Source: Shimia_B sp038528385 (GTDB lineage: Bacteria > Pseudomonadota > Alphaproteobacteria > Rhodobacterales > Rhodobacteraceae). Taken from it: a DNA stretch of 64,000 nt. A program made the position numbers and the translations under genes. This document shows positions 1 through 8,289 of the stretch, piece after piece. The notes beneath the pieces were generated by a model, which saw only the letters and a list, made by a program, of their open reading frames with translations, made no database searches and had not been told where the DNA came from. Numbering within the stretch: the first letter of the stretch is position 1; each line of letters opens with the position of its first letter. The DNA lies in contig JBCBET010000001.1 of the NCBI GenBank assembly GCA_038528385.1, positions 558,001 through 622,000 of the forward strand, given 5' to 3'.

Positions 1-588
1 CCCGTGGCGAAGGGCGTGGGCCTCCTCCCCGACGATGCCAGCGCGGGCGACATCGCGGCCTTCGCGGAGGCCCGCATGGTCGCGGTGCGGCTGAACTACG
101 TCCATGGCGGCGTGCTGAGCTGGGCGGGCGCGAAGGCCATGGCGCCGATGCTTGCCGCCCACGGCCTCCACATCCAGATGCTGCTCCACAGCCACGAACA
201 CATGGCGGAGATCGCGGGTGACATCCCCGCCCTCGGCCTCCCCCTCGTCATCGACCATCTGGGCTGGCCTGACCTGTCGCGCGGCACCGAGGACGCGGGG
301 TTTGAGACGCTGCTCCGCCTCCTCGGCGAGGGCCATGTCCACCTCAAGCTCTCGGCGCTCTACCGCCTCTGCCCCGCGCCCTATGACCGCGCGGCCCCGT
401 TCGTGGAGGCGGCCATCGCCGCCAACCCCGACGCGCTCCTCTGGGGCACGGACTGGCCGCACCTGATGCTTGCGGAGGCCCGGATGCCCGCGGCGGCGGC
501 CCTGCTGGATGCCTTCGACGCGGTGGCCTCGGACGACGTGCGCCAGCGGGTCCTCGTGACGAACCCGCAGCGCTTGTTCGACCTTTAG
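1..588 (+). CDS. Amidohydrolase-2 family metal-dependent hydrolase, 5'-truncated
   Basis: The open frame runs in from the left edge, so only the C-terminal ~195 residues are present and the N-terminal HxH metal site lies outside the window. The visible part has the TIM-barrel features of the amidohydrolase-2 family (2-pyrone-4,6-dicarboxylate lactonase-like): a strand ending in DHLGWPD near base 250 and a C-terminal WGTDWPH motif near 442-462, whose Asp (codon 451-453) is normally the catalytic base. The family hydrolyses lactones or decarboxylates aromatic acids in the cytosol. The exact substrate cannot be told. GTG at base 4 is merely the first possible start in view and is unlikely to be the true one. 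Confidence 0.8.
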   Translation, partial: PVAKGVGLLPDDASAGDIAAFAEARMVAVRLNYVHGGVLSWAGAKAMAPMLAAHGLHIQMLLHSHEHMAEIAGDIPALGLPLVIDHLGWPDLSRGTEDAGFETLLRLLGEGHVHLKLSALYRLCPAPYDRAAPFVEAAIAANPDALLWGTDWPHLMLAEARMPAAAALLDAFDAVASDDVRQRVLVTNPQRLFDL

Positions 589-614
589 GACCGGGGGCCA
601 GCCCCCGGACCCCC

Positions 615-711
615 GAAGTACGGAGGCACAAAGAAGGGCGCGCGCGATTGCCAAGCCTCCGGGCGCGGCCCCGACTTCTTTGTGCCCCGTACTTCCGCCG
701 GAGGCATTCGG
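615..711. repeat. Imperfect inverted repeat sharing a dispersed repeat unit
   Basis: Bases 615-636 (gaagtacggaggcac...) are nearly the exact reverse complement of 675-695, giving a stem of about 21 pairs around a 38-base loop. The right arm plus its continuation (tacttccgccggaggcat, 690-707) recurs at 5626-5660. It sits between the amidohydrolase and the M3 peptidase. It may act as a terminator for the left gene or be a palindromic repeat element; the sequence alone does not decide. Confidence 0.7.
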
Positions 712-774
712 ACCGTGCCGCTTGCCCCCGCCCGGGGAACGGCACACATATGTCGAAACCAGGAAGAGGCCCCC

Positions 775-2580
775 ATGTATCACGACGCGAACCCGAGCCA
801 CGGCACCAAGGATCTGGGCGACCTGCCCGAATGGGATCTGAGCGATCTTTATGCGGGCGAGGACGATCCGGCCTTCGAGGCGGACATGGCATGGCTCGAG
901 GGCGAATGCGCGGCCTTCGCGGAGGCCTATGAGGGCAAGCTCGTCGAACTCGACGCGGGCGCGATGCTCGAGGCGGTGCAGCGCTACGAGGCGATCGACG
1001 TGGTGGGCGGCAAGCTCATGTCCTTCGCCGGGCTGCGCTACTACCAGCTCACCACCGATGCCGGGCGCACGAAGTTCATGTCCGACGCGCAGGACCGCAT
1101 GACGGTGGCCACGACGCCGCTCGTCTTCTGGTCGCTCGAATTCAACCGGCTGCCCGATGACCACCTCGCGGCGCTCCTTGCTGAGAATGCCGATCTGGCA
1201 CGCTACAAGCCCGTCTTCGACCGCTTGCGCGCGATGAAGCCGCACCAGCTTTCCGACGAGCTCGAGAAATTCCTCCACGATCAGTCCACCGTGGGCGCCT
1301 CGGCCTGGAACAAGCTCTTCGACGAGACGATCGCGGGCCTCGAATTCGACGTGGGCGGCGAGGTGCTGGGGATCGAGGGGACGCTGAACCTCCTGTCCGA
1401 ACAGGACCGGGCGAAGCGCGAGGCGGGCGCGCGGGCGCTCGCGGCGACCTTCCAGGAGCATGTGAAGACCTTCGCGCGGGTGCATAACACGCTCGCCAAG
1501 GAGAAGGAGATCGAGGACCGCTGGCGCAAGATGCCCACGCCGCAGACCGGGCGGCATCTGGCCAACCAGGTGGAGGCCGAGGTGGTGGAGGCGCTGCGCG
1601 ATGCGGTCGTCGCCGCCTATCCGCGCCTCTCGCACCGCTACTACGCGCTTAAGGCGAAGTGGCTCGGCCTCGACACGCTGGAGGTCTGGGACCGCAACGC
1701 GCCGCTGCCCATGGAGGACGAGACCGTCGTGGGCTGGGACACGGCCGAGGAGATGGTGATGTCTGCCTACGCGGCCTTCGACCCGCGCATGGCCGAACTG
1801 GCCGAGCCGTTCTTTTCCAAGGGCTGGATCGACGCGCCGGTGAAGCCCGGCAAGGCGCCCGGCGCCTTCGCGCATCCCACGGTGACGACGGCGCACCCTT
1901 ACGTGATGCTGAACTACCTGGGCAAACAGCGGGACGTGATGACGCTGGCCCATGAGCTCGGCCACGGGGTGCACCAGGTGCTGGCGGCGGGGCAAGGCGA
2001 GCTCTTGAGCTCCACGCCGCTCACCCTGGCGGAGACCGCGAGTGTCTTCGGCGAGATGCTCACCTTCCGCAAGCTCCTCGCGGCTGCCGAAACGCAAGAG
2101 CAGAAAAAGGTGCTCCTGGCCGGCAAGGTGGAGGACATGATCAACACCGTCGTGCGCCAGATCGCGTTCTACGATTTTGAATGCAAGCTCCACGCCGCCC
2201 GCGCCGAGGGGGAGCTCACACCCGACGACATCAACGCGCTCTGGATGTCGGTGCAGGCCGAGAGCCTCGGCCCCGTCTTCAATTTCATGGAAGGCTACGA
2301 GACGTTCTGGGCCTATATTCCCCACTTCGTGCACTCGCCCTTCTACGTCTACGCCTATGCCTTCGGCGACGGGCTCGTGAACGCGCTCTACGCCGTCTAC
2401 GAAGAGGGCGGCGCGGATTTCCAGGACAAGTATTTCGAGATGCTGAGGGCGGGCGGGTCGAAGCACCACAAGGAGCTTCTGGCGCCCTTCGGGCTCGACG
2501 CCTCGGATCCTGCTTTTTGGTCGAAGGGGCTCGGCATGATCGAGGGCTTCATCGACGAACTCGAAGCGATGGAAGGCTAG
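775..2580 (+). CDS. pepF: M3 family oligoendopeptidase (PepF/M3-like)
   Basis: This is a cytosolic zinc peptidase of family M3 that cleaves short peptides. The 601-residue product has the M3 active site HELGH (His393, Glu394, His397), with the third zinc ligand expected at Glu420 in the following AETAS helix. The C-terminal half carries the conserved aromatic-rich segment (FMEGYETFW, then YAYAFGDGL) that lines the substrate cleft. I chose ATG 775 because AGGAAGAGG lies just upstream and the protein begins at a normal length; an in-frame ATG at 682 falls inside the repeat region. It converges on the methyltransferase, and the two stop codons overlap in a CTAG. Confidence 0.93.
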   Translation: MYHDANPSHGTKDLGDLPEWDLSDLYAGEDDPAFEADMAWLEGECAAFAEAYEGKLVELDAGAMLEAVQRYEAIDVVGGKLMSFAGLRYYQLTTDAGRTKFMSDAQDRMTVATTPLVFWSLEFNRLPDDHLAALLAENADLARYKPVFDRLRAMKPHQLSDELEKFLHDQSTVGASAWNKLFDETIAGLEFDVGGEVLGIEGTLNLLSEQDRAKREAGARALAATFQEHVKTFARVHNTLAKEKEIEDRWRKMPTPQTGRHLANQVEAEVVEALRDAVVAAYPRLSHRYYALKAKWLGLDTLEVWDRNAPLPMEDETVVGWDTAEEMVMSAYAAFDPRMAELAEPFFSKGWIDAPVKPGKAPGAFAHPTVTTAHPYVMLNYLGKQRDVMTLAHELGHGVHQVLAAGQGELLSSTPLTLAETASVFGEMLTFRKLLAAAETQEQKKVLLAGKVEDMINTVVRQIAFYDFECKLHAARAEGELTPDDINALWMSVQAESLGPVFNFMEGYETFWAYIPHFVHSPFYVYAYAFGDGLVNALYAVYEEGGADFQDKYFEMLRAGGSKHHKELLAPFGLDASDPAFWSKGLGMIEGFIDELEAMEG

Positions 2581-3260
2581 CCGGGCTTCCGCGCCACGAT
2601 GTAGTGGCGCGGGAAGGCGGCGCCGTCCTGCGCCTCCTCCACGATCTCGAACCCGGCCCAGCGGATCGCCGCCAAGAGCCCCTCGCCGCGCAGGAACTGC
2701 ACGTGGCCGGGCGCCTTCCCGAAGAGCTTCATCACCGGGAGCGCCACGCGCAGCATGGCATGCCGCGCGGGCCCCGTCTCCGCGAGGAGGGCCGTCTTCG
2801 AGATGAAGAGCCCGCCCGGGCGCAGGATCTCGCGCACATGCCCGAGGGTGCGTTCCACATCGGCCACGAGATGGACGAAATTGAAGGCGAGCACGGCATC
2901 ATGGCTCCCGCTGCGCAGGGCGGGATCGTCGGGACCTGCCACCGAGATCTCGAGGTCGGTCCCGGCCTCCGCGGCCCTGCCGCGGCCGATGCGCACCATT
3001 TCAGGCGAGATATCGGTGGCATGGTAGCGCGCCACGAGCGGCGCGAGCGCGAGCGCGGTGGACGACGTGCCCGCCCCGATCTCGAGCACGTTCATATCCG
3101 GGCCGAGATAGCTCTTCGTGCGCTCGAGCGTGGCGAGGTATCCCGCCATGTCCGAGATCGGATCGCGGGCGTATTTCTCTGCGATACGGTCCCAGAAGGC
3201 TGCGTCGCGGGTGGGGGGCGTCTTGGCTTGGGCCCGGGCGGTGAGGGTGGCGGCGGTCAT
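2577..3260 (-). CDS. Class I SAM-dependent methyltransferase
   Basis: The protein has 227 residues with a Rossmann methyltransferase core. Motif I is VLEIGAGTS at residues 58-66, followed by the acidic end of strand 2 (HATDISPEM) and a motif IV-like segment (DAVLAFNFVHLV). It resembles the Methyltransf_11 group; the substrate is unknown. ATG 3260 follows GGAAGGAG at good spacing. A further in-frame ATG eight codons upstream lacks a site. It is divergent from the LysR-type regulator 71 bases away and is a plausible target of it. Its stop overlaps that of the M3 peptidase. Confidence 0.88.
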   Translation of the reverse strand: MTAATLTARAQAKTPPTRDAAFWDRIAEKYARDPISDMAGYLATLERTKSYLGPDMNVLEIGAGTSSTALALAPLVARYHATDISPEMVRIGRGRAAEAGTDLEISVAGPDDPALRSGSHDAVLAFNFVHLVADVERTLGHVREILRPGGLFISKTALLAETGPARHAMLRVALPVMKLFGKAPGHVQFLRGEGLLAAIRWAGFEIVEEAQDGAAFPRHYIVARKPG

Positions 3261-3301
3261 GGCGATCTCCTTCCCCTGAAACATACACGCATGAGACCGC
3301 C

Positions 3302-3323
3302 GGCAGAATTGCCTGAATCTGCC
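3302..3323. promoter_or_regulatory. Inverted repeat in the methyltransferase/LysR divergent spacer
   Basis: GGCAGA (3302-3307) and TCTGCC (3318-3323) are perfect 6-base arms separated by 10 bases. They lie between two divergent start codons. LysR-type regulators usually bind interrupted dyads in exactly this position, so it is a candidate operator. No binding evidence is available from sequence. Confidence 0.45.
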
Positions 3324-3331
3324 TGTGTGAT

Positions 3332-4225
3332 ATGCATTTTCGCATGAAGGATTTCGACTGGAACCACGCCCGCGCCTTCCATGTCACTGCGGAGACAGGC
3401 TCCTTTTCGGCCGCCGCCCGGGTGCTGGGACAGACGCAGCCCACTGTCGGGCGCCAGATCGCGGCGCTCGAGACCGCGCTCGGCGTGCTCCTCTTCGAGC
3501 GCGTGGGAAAGCGCCTCGTGCTCACGCCCACGGGCGCGGCCCTCACGCGCCACATCGCCGCCATGCAGACCGCCGCCGACGAGGCGGGCCTCGCCGCCAG
3601 CGGGCTCAGCCACGCCATCGAGGGACGGGTGGCGATCACGGCCTCCGATGTCTTCTCCGCCCTCCTCCTGCCGGAGATGCTGGTGCCGCTGCGCCGCGCG
3701 GCGCCCGGCCTCGTGATCGAGATCGTGGCCGCCAACGACCTGCGCGACCTGCAACGGCGCGAGGCCGACATCGCCATCCGTCACGTGCGCCCCACGGAGC
3801 CCAACCTCGTGGCCCGCAAGCTCTGCGAGAGCACCGGGCATTTCTACGCCGCGCCCGGCTATCTCGACGCGCGCGGCAGACCCGAAACGACGGCCGATCT
3901 CGCCACCCATGACATCATCGGCTTCGACGACCCGGAGCGCTTCATCGGCTACATGGCGGCGCTCGACATCGCGCTCACCCCCGACCAGTTCCCGTTCCTG
4001 TGCGAAAGCGGCCTCGTCTGCTGGGAACTCGCCAAGGCCGGGCTCGGGATCACGGTGATGGATGACGGCGTGGCGGCCCGCACGGAGGGGATGGAGCGCG
4101 TCCTCCCCGCGCGGGCCATCACCTACCCGGTCTGGCTCACGACGCACCGGGAGCTCCACACCAGCGCGCGCATCCGCCTCGTTTTCGATCACATCGCGGG
4201 CGTCTTCCGCCGCGGCCCGCCCTAG
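3332..4225 (+). CDS. LysR family transcriptional regulator
   Basis: The protein has 297 residues, the usual LysR length. The N-terminal winged helix (about residues 8-65) shows the family signature: FSAAARVLGQTQPTVGRQI, then LFERVGKRL and LTPTG. The effector domain (about 95-290) has a periplasmic-binding-protein-like pattern. ATG 3344 (MKDFDWN) is an equally good start, four codons in. The gene is divergent from the methyltransferase, with a candidate dyad in between, which suggests autoregulation and control of the neighbour. The effector is unknown. Confidence 0.92.
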   Translation: MHFRMKDFDWNHARAFHVTAETGSFSAAARVLGQTQPTVGRQIAALETALGVLLFERVGKRLVLTPTGAALTRHIAAMQTAADEAGLAASGLSHAIEGRVAITASDVFSALLLPEMLVPLRRAAPGLVIEIVAANDLRDLQRREADIAIRHVRPTEPNLVARKLCESTGHFYAAPGYLDARGRPETTADLATHDIIGFDDPERFIGYMAALDIALTPDQFPFLCESGLVCWELAKAGLGITVMDDGVAARTEGMERVLPARAITYPVWLTTHRELHTSARIRLVFDHIAGVFRRGPP

Positions 4226-4232
4226 GCCGGGC

Positions 4233-4544
4233 TCAATCGAGCTCCGTCCAGGGCCAGGGCTTCACCTCGCTCGCCCCCGCCTGGTAGCGCGTGGCCTTGG
4301 CCACCCAGATCCCCACATCCTCGCCGAAGCCCGCGAGCCGGGGATTGGGCTTCTTCTCGTCGATGAGGAGGAAGATGAATTGGATCACCGTGGTGACCGC
4401 GATGAGCGTCTGGGCAAGCTGGATCATCACCCAGATGATGAGCGAGGAGACAAAGCGCGGCCCGAGCCCCTCCTCTATCACGTGCACCTCCCGCTTGCCC
4501 GGTGCCTCGGGCATCACATCGTCGAATTCGCCTTTGTCGTCCAT
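4233..4544 (-). CDS. DUF4389 family membrane protein
   Basis: The protein has 103 residues, with a charged N-terminus and one hydrophobic stretch (about 33-61, FVSSLIIWVM through IFLLI). The C-terminus WVAKATRYQAG..EVKPWPW is characteristic of DUF4389, a family of inner-membrane proteins of unknown function. Its ATG shares one base with the stop of the upstream oxidoreductase gene (TGATG), so the two are probably translationally coupled. It ends 7 bases from the convergent LysR gene. Confidence 0.8.
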   Translation of the reverse strand: MDDKGEFDDVMPEAPGKREVHVIEEGLGPRFVSSLIIWVMIQLAQTLIAVTTVIQFIFLLIDEKKPNPRLAGFGEDVGIWVAKATRYQAGASEVKPWPWTELD

Positions 4545-5515
4545 CACAGCACCTCCCCGATCTCGAGCACCCGGTCGATCATGACCTGCGTGCCCCGCGA
4601 AAATTCCAGCGGACAGGGATAGGCGGCCCCGTCCGCCACGGAGGCACAGAACGCCTCCACCTGATTCACATAGTGATTGGCACCCGGAAAGCGCTCGATG
4701 CGCAGCCCCAGATCGGGCTGGTGCAGCTCGATGCGCGCCCCGTCGAAGACATTGGGATTGAAGGGCGCGGTCACGCGGATCAGGCCTTCGGTCCCGTGGA
4801 ACTCCATCACCTGCCGCGGATGCATGCGGGTGGAGACATAGGCCGAATAGGTGATGCCCGAGGGCGTGATCGCCTGGACATCGGCGAAGGTGTCGAAATC
4901 CTGTTCCATGCGGAGGCGCGCGGCAGTCACCTCTGGCTCCTCGCCGGTGACGAAGCGCGCGGATCCGAAGATATAGACCCCGATGTCGCGGAGCGCCCCG
5001 CCGCCCATTCCGGCGGTGTTGCGAATGTTGGCGGTGTCGGCGGAATTGTCGAAGGAGAAGGCCCCTGCGACATGCCGCAGTGCCCCGATGGCGCCGTCGG
5101 CCACCATGGCGCGCACGCGGTGCCACTGGGGATGATGCACGATCATGTAGGCCTCCGCACAGAGCGTGCCTGCGGCCTCGCGCGCGGCGATGAGAGCGTC
5201 GAATTCGGCGGCCTTGAGCGTGGCGGGCTTTTCCACCAGCACATGCTTGCCCGCCTCGAGCGCCTTCAGCGCCCAGGGGACGTGGAGGTGGTTGGGCAGC
5301 GGAATGTAGACCGCGTCGACCTCTCCATCGGCGAGGAGCGCGTCATAGCCCGCCACCGCCCGGCAGCCCGGCGCCATCTCCTGAAACGGTGCCACCTTCG
5401 CCGCGTCCCGGGAGGCCACGGCCACGAGCTCCGCCCCGCGGGCGAGGTGGATGGCCGGTCCCATATGCTCGCGTGCGAACTTCGCCGCCCCGAGTATCCC
5501 CCACCTCAGTGCCAT
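4544..5515 (-). CDS. Gfo/Idh/MocA family NAD(P)-dependent oxidoreductase
   Basis: The product has 323 residues. The N-terminal Rossmann fold opens with WGILGAAKFA (glycine-rich loop, about 5-14) and contains the family EKPA motif (VLVEKPATL), whose Lys is the usual catalytic residue. The C-terminal half is the alpha/beta sheet domain. These enzymes oxidise or reduce sugars and inositols; no specific substrate is evident. ATG 5515 follows GAGGAGAACGG; the frame stays open upstream to 5680, but that part reads through a repeat element. It is coupled to the DUF4389 gene. Confidence 0.9.
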   Translation of the reverse strand: MALRWGILGAAKFAREHMGPAIHLARGAELVAVASRDAAKVAPFQEMAPGCRAVAGYDALLADGEVDAVYIPLPNHLHVPWALKALEAGKHVLVEKPATLKAAEFDALIAAREAAGTLCAEAYMIVHHPQWHRVRAMVADGAIGALRHVAGAFSFDNSADTANIRNTAGMGGGALRDIGVYIFGSARFVTGEEPEVTAARLRMEQDFDTFADVQAITPSGITYSAYVSTRMHPRQVMEFHGTEGLIRVTAPFNPNVFDGARIELHQPDLGLRIERFPGANHYVNQVEAFCASVADGAAYPCPLEFSRGTQVMIDRVLEIGEVL

Positions 5516-5625
5516 GCCGTTCTCCTCTCGCGACCAGCATGACGCCAAAAGGAGGGCGATCAACCCCCTTCCGTCCTCTCCGCAGACCTCCGCCGCAGGC
5601 ACCGCCCCTGGCGCGCGGATCCGCC

Positions 5626-5660
5626 CTTCTTTGTGCGTCGTACTTCCGCCGGAGGCATGC
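5626..5660 (+). repeat. Second copy of the dispersed CTTCTTTGTGC...GGAGGCAT repeat
   Basis: Bases 5626-5658 match 675-707 at all but two or three positions (cttctttgtgc, then cgtacttccgccggaggcat). Here only the right arm is present, without the inverted partner. It lies in the 256-base gap between the oxidoreductase and rpoH. The same gap has an 11-base tandem duplication, tgcaattcggg, at 5716-5737. Confidence 0.75.
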
Positions 5661-5771
5661 CTGCCCCGCGGCGCACCCACCTGCGGAAGCGCGCGAGCCC
5701 GGGGTCAATCCCAGGTGCAATTCGGGTGCAATTCGGGGGCGGACGCGAGGCGGCTGCCCGCTCACCCAGGA

Positions 5772-6665
5772 TCAGGCGCTCAGCATGCCCTTCCCCCGCG
5801 CGAGCTCGCGCATGCGCTTTTGCAGCTTCTCGAAAGCGCGGACCTCGATCTGCCGGATGCGCTCGCGGCTGACGTCGTATTGCCCGCTCAAATCCTCGAG
5901 CGTCACCGTCTCGTCGGAGAGCCGGCGTTGGACCAGGATGTCCTTCTCGCGGTCGTTCAGCACCTCCATGGCTTCGGCCAAGAGCTCGCGGCGCGCGGTC
6001 AGCTCGTCGCGCTCCTCGTAATCGGTGGCCTGGTCGGCATCCTCGTCCTCGAGCCAGTCCTGCCACTGCGTGGCGCTGTCATCCTCGGACCCCACCATGG
6101 CGTTGAGCGAGGCATCCCCGCCCGACAGACGCCGGTTCATGGAGACCACCTCGTCCTCGGTCACGCCGAGGTCATGGGCGATGCGCGCCACGTTTTCGGG
6201 GCGCAGATCGCCCTCCTCCAGCGCGCCGATGCGGTTCTTGGCCTTGCGCAGATTGAAAAAGAGCTTCTTCTGCGCCGACGTGGTCCCGAGTTTCACGAGG
6301 CTCCAGGAGCGCAGGATGTATTCCTGGATCGAGGCGCGGATCCACCACATGGCGTAGGTGGCGAGGCGGAAACCCTTCTCGGGGTCGAAGCGCTTCACCG
6401 CCTGCATGAGGCCCACATTGGCCTCCGAGATCACCTCGGCCTGGGGCAGCCCGTAGCCGCGGTAGCCCATGGCGATCTTGGCCGCGAGCCGCAGATGGGA
6501 GGTCACCATCTTGTGGGCGGCGGCGGTATCCTCGTTCTCCACCCAGGCCTTGGCGAGCATGTACTCCTCTTCCGGCTCCAGCATCGGGAACTGGCGGATT
6601 TCCTGCATGTAACGGTTCAGCCCGCCCTCGGGCGTGGGCGCGGGGAGGTTTGCGTAATTGGCCAT
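5772..6665 (-). CDS. rpoH: RNA polymerase sigma-32 factor RpoH
   Basis: This is the heat-shock sigma factor, directing RNA polymerase to chaperone and protease promoters. The 297-residue protein has sigma region 2 with the sequence EANVGLMQAVKRFDP and ATYAMWWIRA, and a C-terminal helix-turn-helix (about 257-278) ending RERIRQIEVRA. The RpoH-box residues QRRLSDETV (246-254) separate it from RpoD. ATG 6665 follows CGGAGGACAGACC. It lies 145 bases downstream of rluD on the same strand and may be co-transcribed or have its own promoter in that gap. Confidence 0.96.
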   Translation of the reverse strand: MANYANLPAPTPEGGLNRYMQEIRQFPMLEPEEEYMLAKAWVENEDTAAAHKMVTSHLRLAAKIAMGYRGYGLPQAEVISEANVGLMQAVKRFDPEKGFRLATYAMWWIRASIQEYILRSWSLVKLGTTSAQKKLFFNLRKAKNRIGALEEGDLRPENVARIAHDLGVTEDEVVSMNRRLSGGDASLNAMVGSEDDSATQWQDWLEDEDADQATDYEERDELTARRELLAEAMEVLNDREKDILVQRRLSDETVTLEDLSGQYDVSRERIRQIEVRAFEKLQKRMRELARGKGMLSA

Positions 6666-6810
6666 GGTCTGTCCTCCGTTCGTCTCGTCCGCCGGAATGT
6701 GACGGCTTTTAACATAGATGGTGCGTGCCAGCGCGGCGGTCAAGATCACGCCTGCGTTGTCATCGGGTAAACGCAAAACTACACTGTGCGTTTCCGCTCG
6801 GAAATGGCTC

Positions 6811-7851
6811 TCACGCACCCGTGCTGTGCGTTACAGCCGCGATGAGCGCCGCCATGTCCGGCGGCAGCGGCACCTCGAAGGAAAGCCGCGCCTCCGTCAC
6901 CGGATGCACGAAGCCCAGCGAGGCGGCATGGAGCGCCTGGCGGCTGAATTTCTGCACCGCATCAAGGCCTTGGGGGCTGAGCGCGCCCGCCTTGATCTTC
7001 CGCTGCCCGCCATAGACCGGGTCCCCCACCAGCCCGTGGCCCGCATGGGCAAGGTGCACGCGGATCTGGTGCGTGCGCCCGGTCTCGAGCCGGCATTGTA
7101 ACAGGGAGAGCACCACCGGTGCGCCGAAGCGGTCGAGCACGCGCGCCCGCGTCACCGCGTGGCGGCCCTGCCCGTCGAAATAGACCGCCTGCCGCTGCCG
7201 GTCGGTGCGGTGCCGGGCGAGCCCGCTCGTGATCTTGATCACCTCTCCGGCCTCGAAACTCACGCCGCGCAGCCCGCGGAGCCGCGGATCGGCGGCCTCC
7301 GGCACGCCGTGAACGAGCGCGAGGTAGCGCCGCTCGGCGCTATGGGCCTCGAATTGCGCGGCGAGCCCGTGATGGGCCGCATCGCTCTTGGCCACGACGA
7401 GGAGGCCCGATGTATCCTTGTCGATCCGGTGCACGATCCCGGGCCGCGCCACGCCGCCGATCCCGCTCAGGCTCGCGCCCGCGTGGTGGAGGAGCGCGTT
7501 CACGAGCGTGCCCCGGGGCGTGCCCGGCGCGGGATGCACGGCCATCCCCACGGGCTTGTTGACGACGAGGAGATGCGCATCCTCGTGCACGATCTCGAGC
7601 GGGATGGCCTCGGCGGCCACGTCTAGCGGCGCCGCCGGGGGCACGGCGATCTCCACCGTCGCGCCCGCAACCACCCGGGATTTGGCGTCCTGCGCCACCC
7701 TCCCGTCCACGCGCACCGCCCCCTCCGCCAGGAGCTTTGCCAGCCGCGACCTTGACAGCGCCGCTTCCGCTGGCGCATCGCGCGCAAGCGCCTTATCAAG
7801 GCGCCCGGGCGGGTCCGCCCCGATCTGAAAGACAAGCGGCACAGGGGCCAT
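6811..7851 (-). CDS. rluD: RluA-family 23S rRNA pseudouridine synthase (RluD-like)
   Basis: The enzyme isomerises uridine to pseudouridine in 23S rRNA (RluD acts on helix 69). The 346-residue protein has an N-terminal S4 RNA-binding domain (about 17-70, SRLAKLLAEGAVRVDG) and a synthase domain with the signature HRIDKDTSGLL, in which Asp144 is the catalytic nucleophile. Its ATG (7851-7849) overlaps the ATG of the divergent DUF6476 gene within a single CATG, so its promoter must lie inside that gene. It is followed by rpoH. Confidence 0.94.
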   Translation of the reverse strand: MAPVPLVFQIGADPPGRLDKALARDAPAEAALSRSRLAKLLAEGAVRVDGRVAQDAKSRVVAGATVEIAVPPAAPLDVAAEAIPLEIVHEDAHLLVVNKPVGMAVHPAPGTPRGTLVNALLHHAGASLSGIGGVARPGIVHRIDKDTSGLLVVAKSDAAHHGLAAQFEAHSAERRYLALVHGVPEAADPRLRGLRGVSFEAGEVIKITSGLARHRTDRQRQAVYFDGQGRHAVTRARVLDRFGAPVVLSLLQCRLETGRTHQIRVHLAHAGHGLVGDPVYGGQRKIKAGALSPQGLDAVQKFSRQALHAASLGFVHPVTEARLSFEVPLPPDMAALIAAVTHSTGA

Positions 7852-8185
7852 GGCCGAAGAACCTCACGAAAAATCAGAGCTTTCGCCCGGTGACGCGGCC
7901 AATCTGCGCTTTCTCCGGCGCCTTGTGACGGTGCTCACCGCGACGATGATCGTTGGCGTGATACTCATCGTGACGCTTCTTGTCATCCGGCTCGGCGATG
8001 CGCCCCGCCCGATCCCGGCCCCGGCCCAGCTGGCGCTGCCGGAGGGCACGCGCGTCATCGCGATCACGCAAACCGCCGAGAACATCCTCGTCGTCACCGA
8101 GGCGCAGAACCTCCTGATCTACGATGCCTCGGGCACCGAGCTTTTGCGCGCGATCCTGCTCGCGCCGCCGGGCGACGGGTCGTGA
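7850..8185 (+). CDS. DUF6476 family single-pass membrane protein
   Basis: The protein has 111 residues, with a charged cytosolic N-terminus, one transmembrane helix (about 24-47, LVTVLTATMIVGVILIVTLLV) and a C-terminal domain probably in the periplasm. I recognise it as the small Rhodobacterales family next to rluD; its function is unknown. The start codon overlaps that of rluD head to head. The gene ends 16 bases before the 3' end of tRNA-His on the other strand. Confidence 0.8.
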   Translation: MAEEPHEKSELSPGDAANLRFLRRLVTVLTATMIVGVILIVTLLVIRLGDAPRPIPAPAQLALPEGTRVIAITQTAENILVVTEAQNLLIYDASGTELLRAILLAPPGDGS

Positions 8186-8201
8186 GGACAACGAAGGGAA
8201 G

Positions 8202-8278
8202 TGGTACCGACACCCCGGCTCGAACGGGGGACCTCTTGATCCACAATCAAGCGCTCTAACCTACTGAGCTATGTCGGC
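8202..8278 (-). tRNA. tRNA-His (anticodon GTG)
   Basis: The minus strand folds as a complete cloverleaf of 77 bases. The acceptor is GCCGACA paired with TGTCGGT, the anticodon stem is CTTGA/TCAAG around TTGTGGA (anticodon GTG, bases 8242-8244), the T arm is CCCCG/CGGGG around TTCGAGC, and the CCA is encoded. The discriminator is A73 and the encoded base before position 1 is T, so the usual G-1:C73 pair is absent, as known for many alphaproteobacteria. Confidence 0.98.
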
Positions 8279-8289
8279 ACGTGGCGGGT

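Noticed and set aside
6690..6760. TTGACC-like -35 upstream of rpoH
   Set aside because: A TTGACC is present on the minus strand, but no -10 fits at 16-19 bases. The nearest TATGTT is 21 bases away, so I did not list a promoter.
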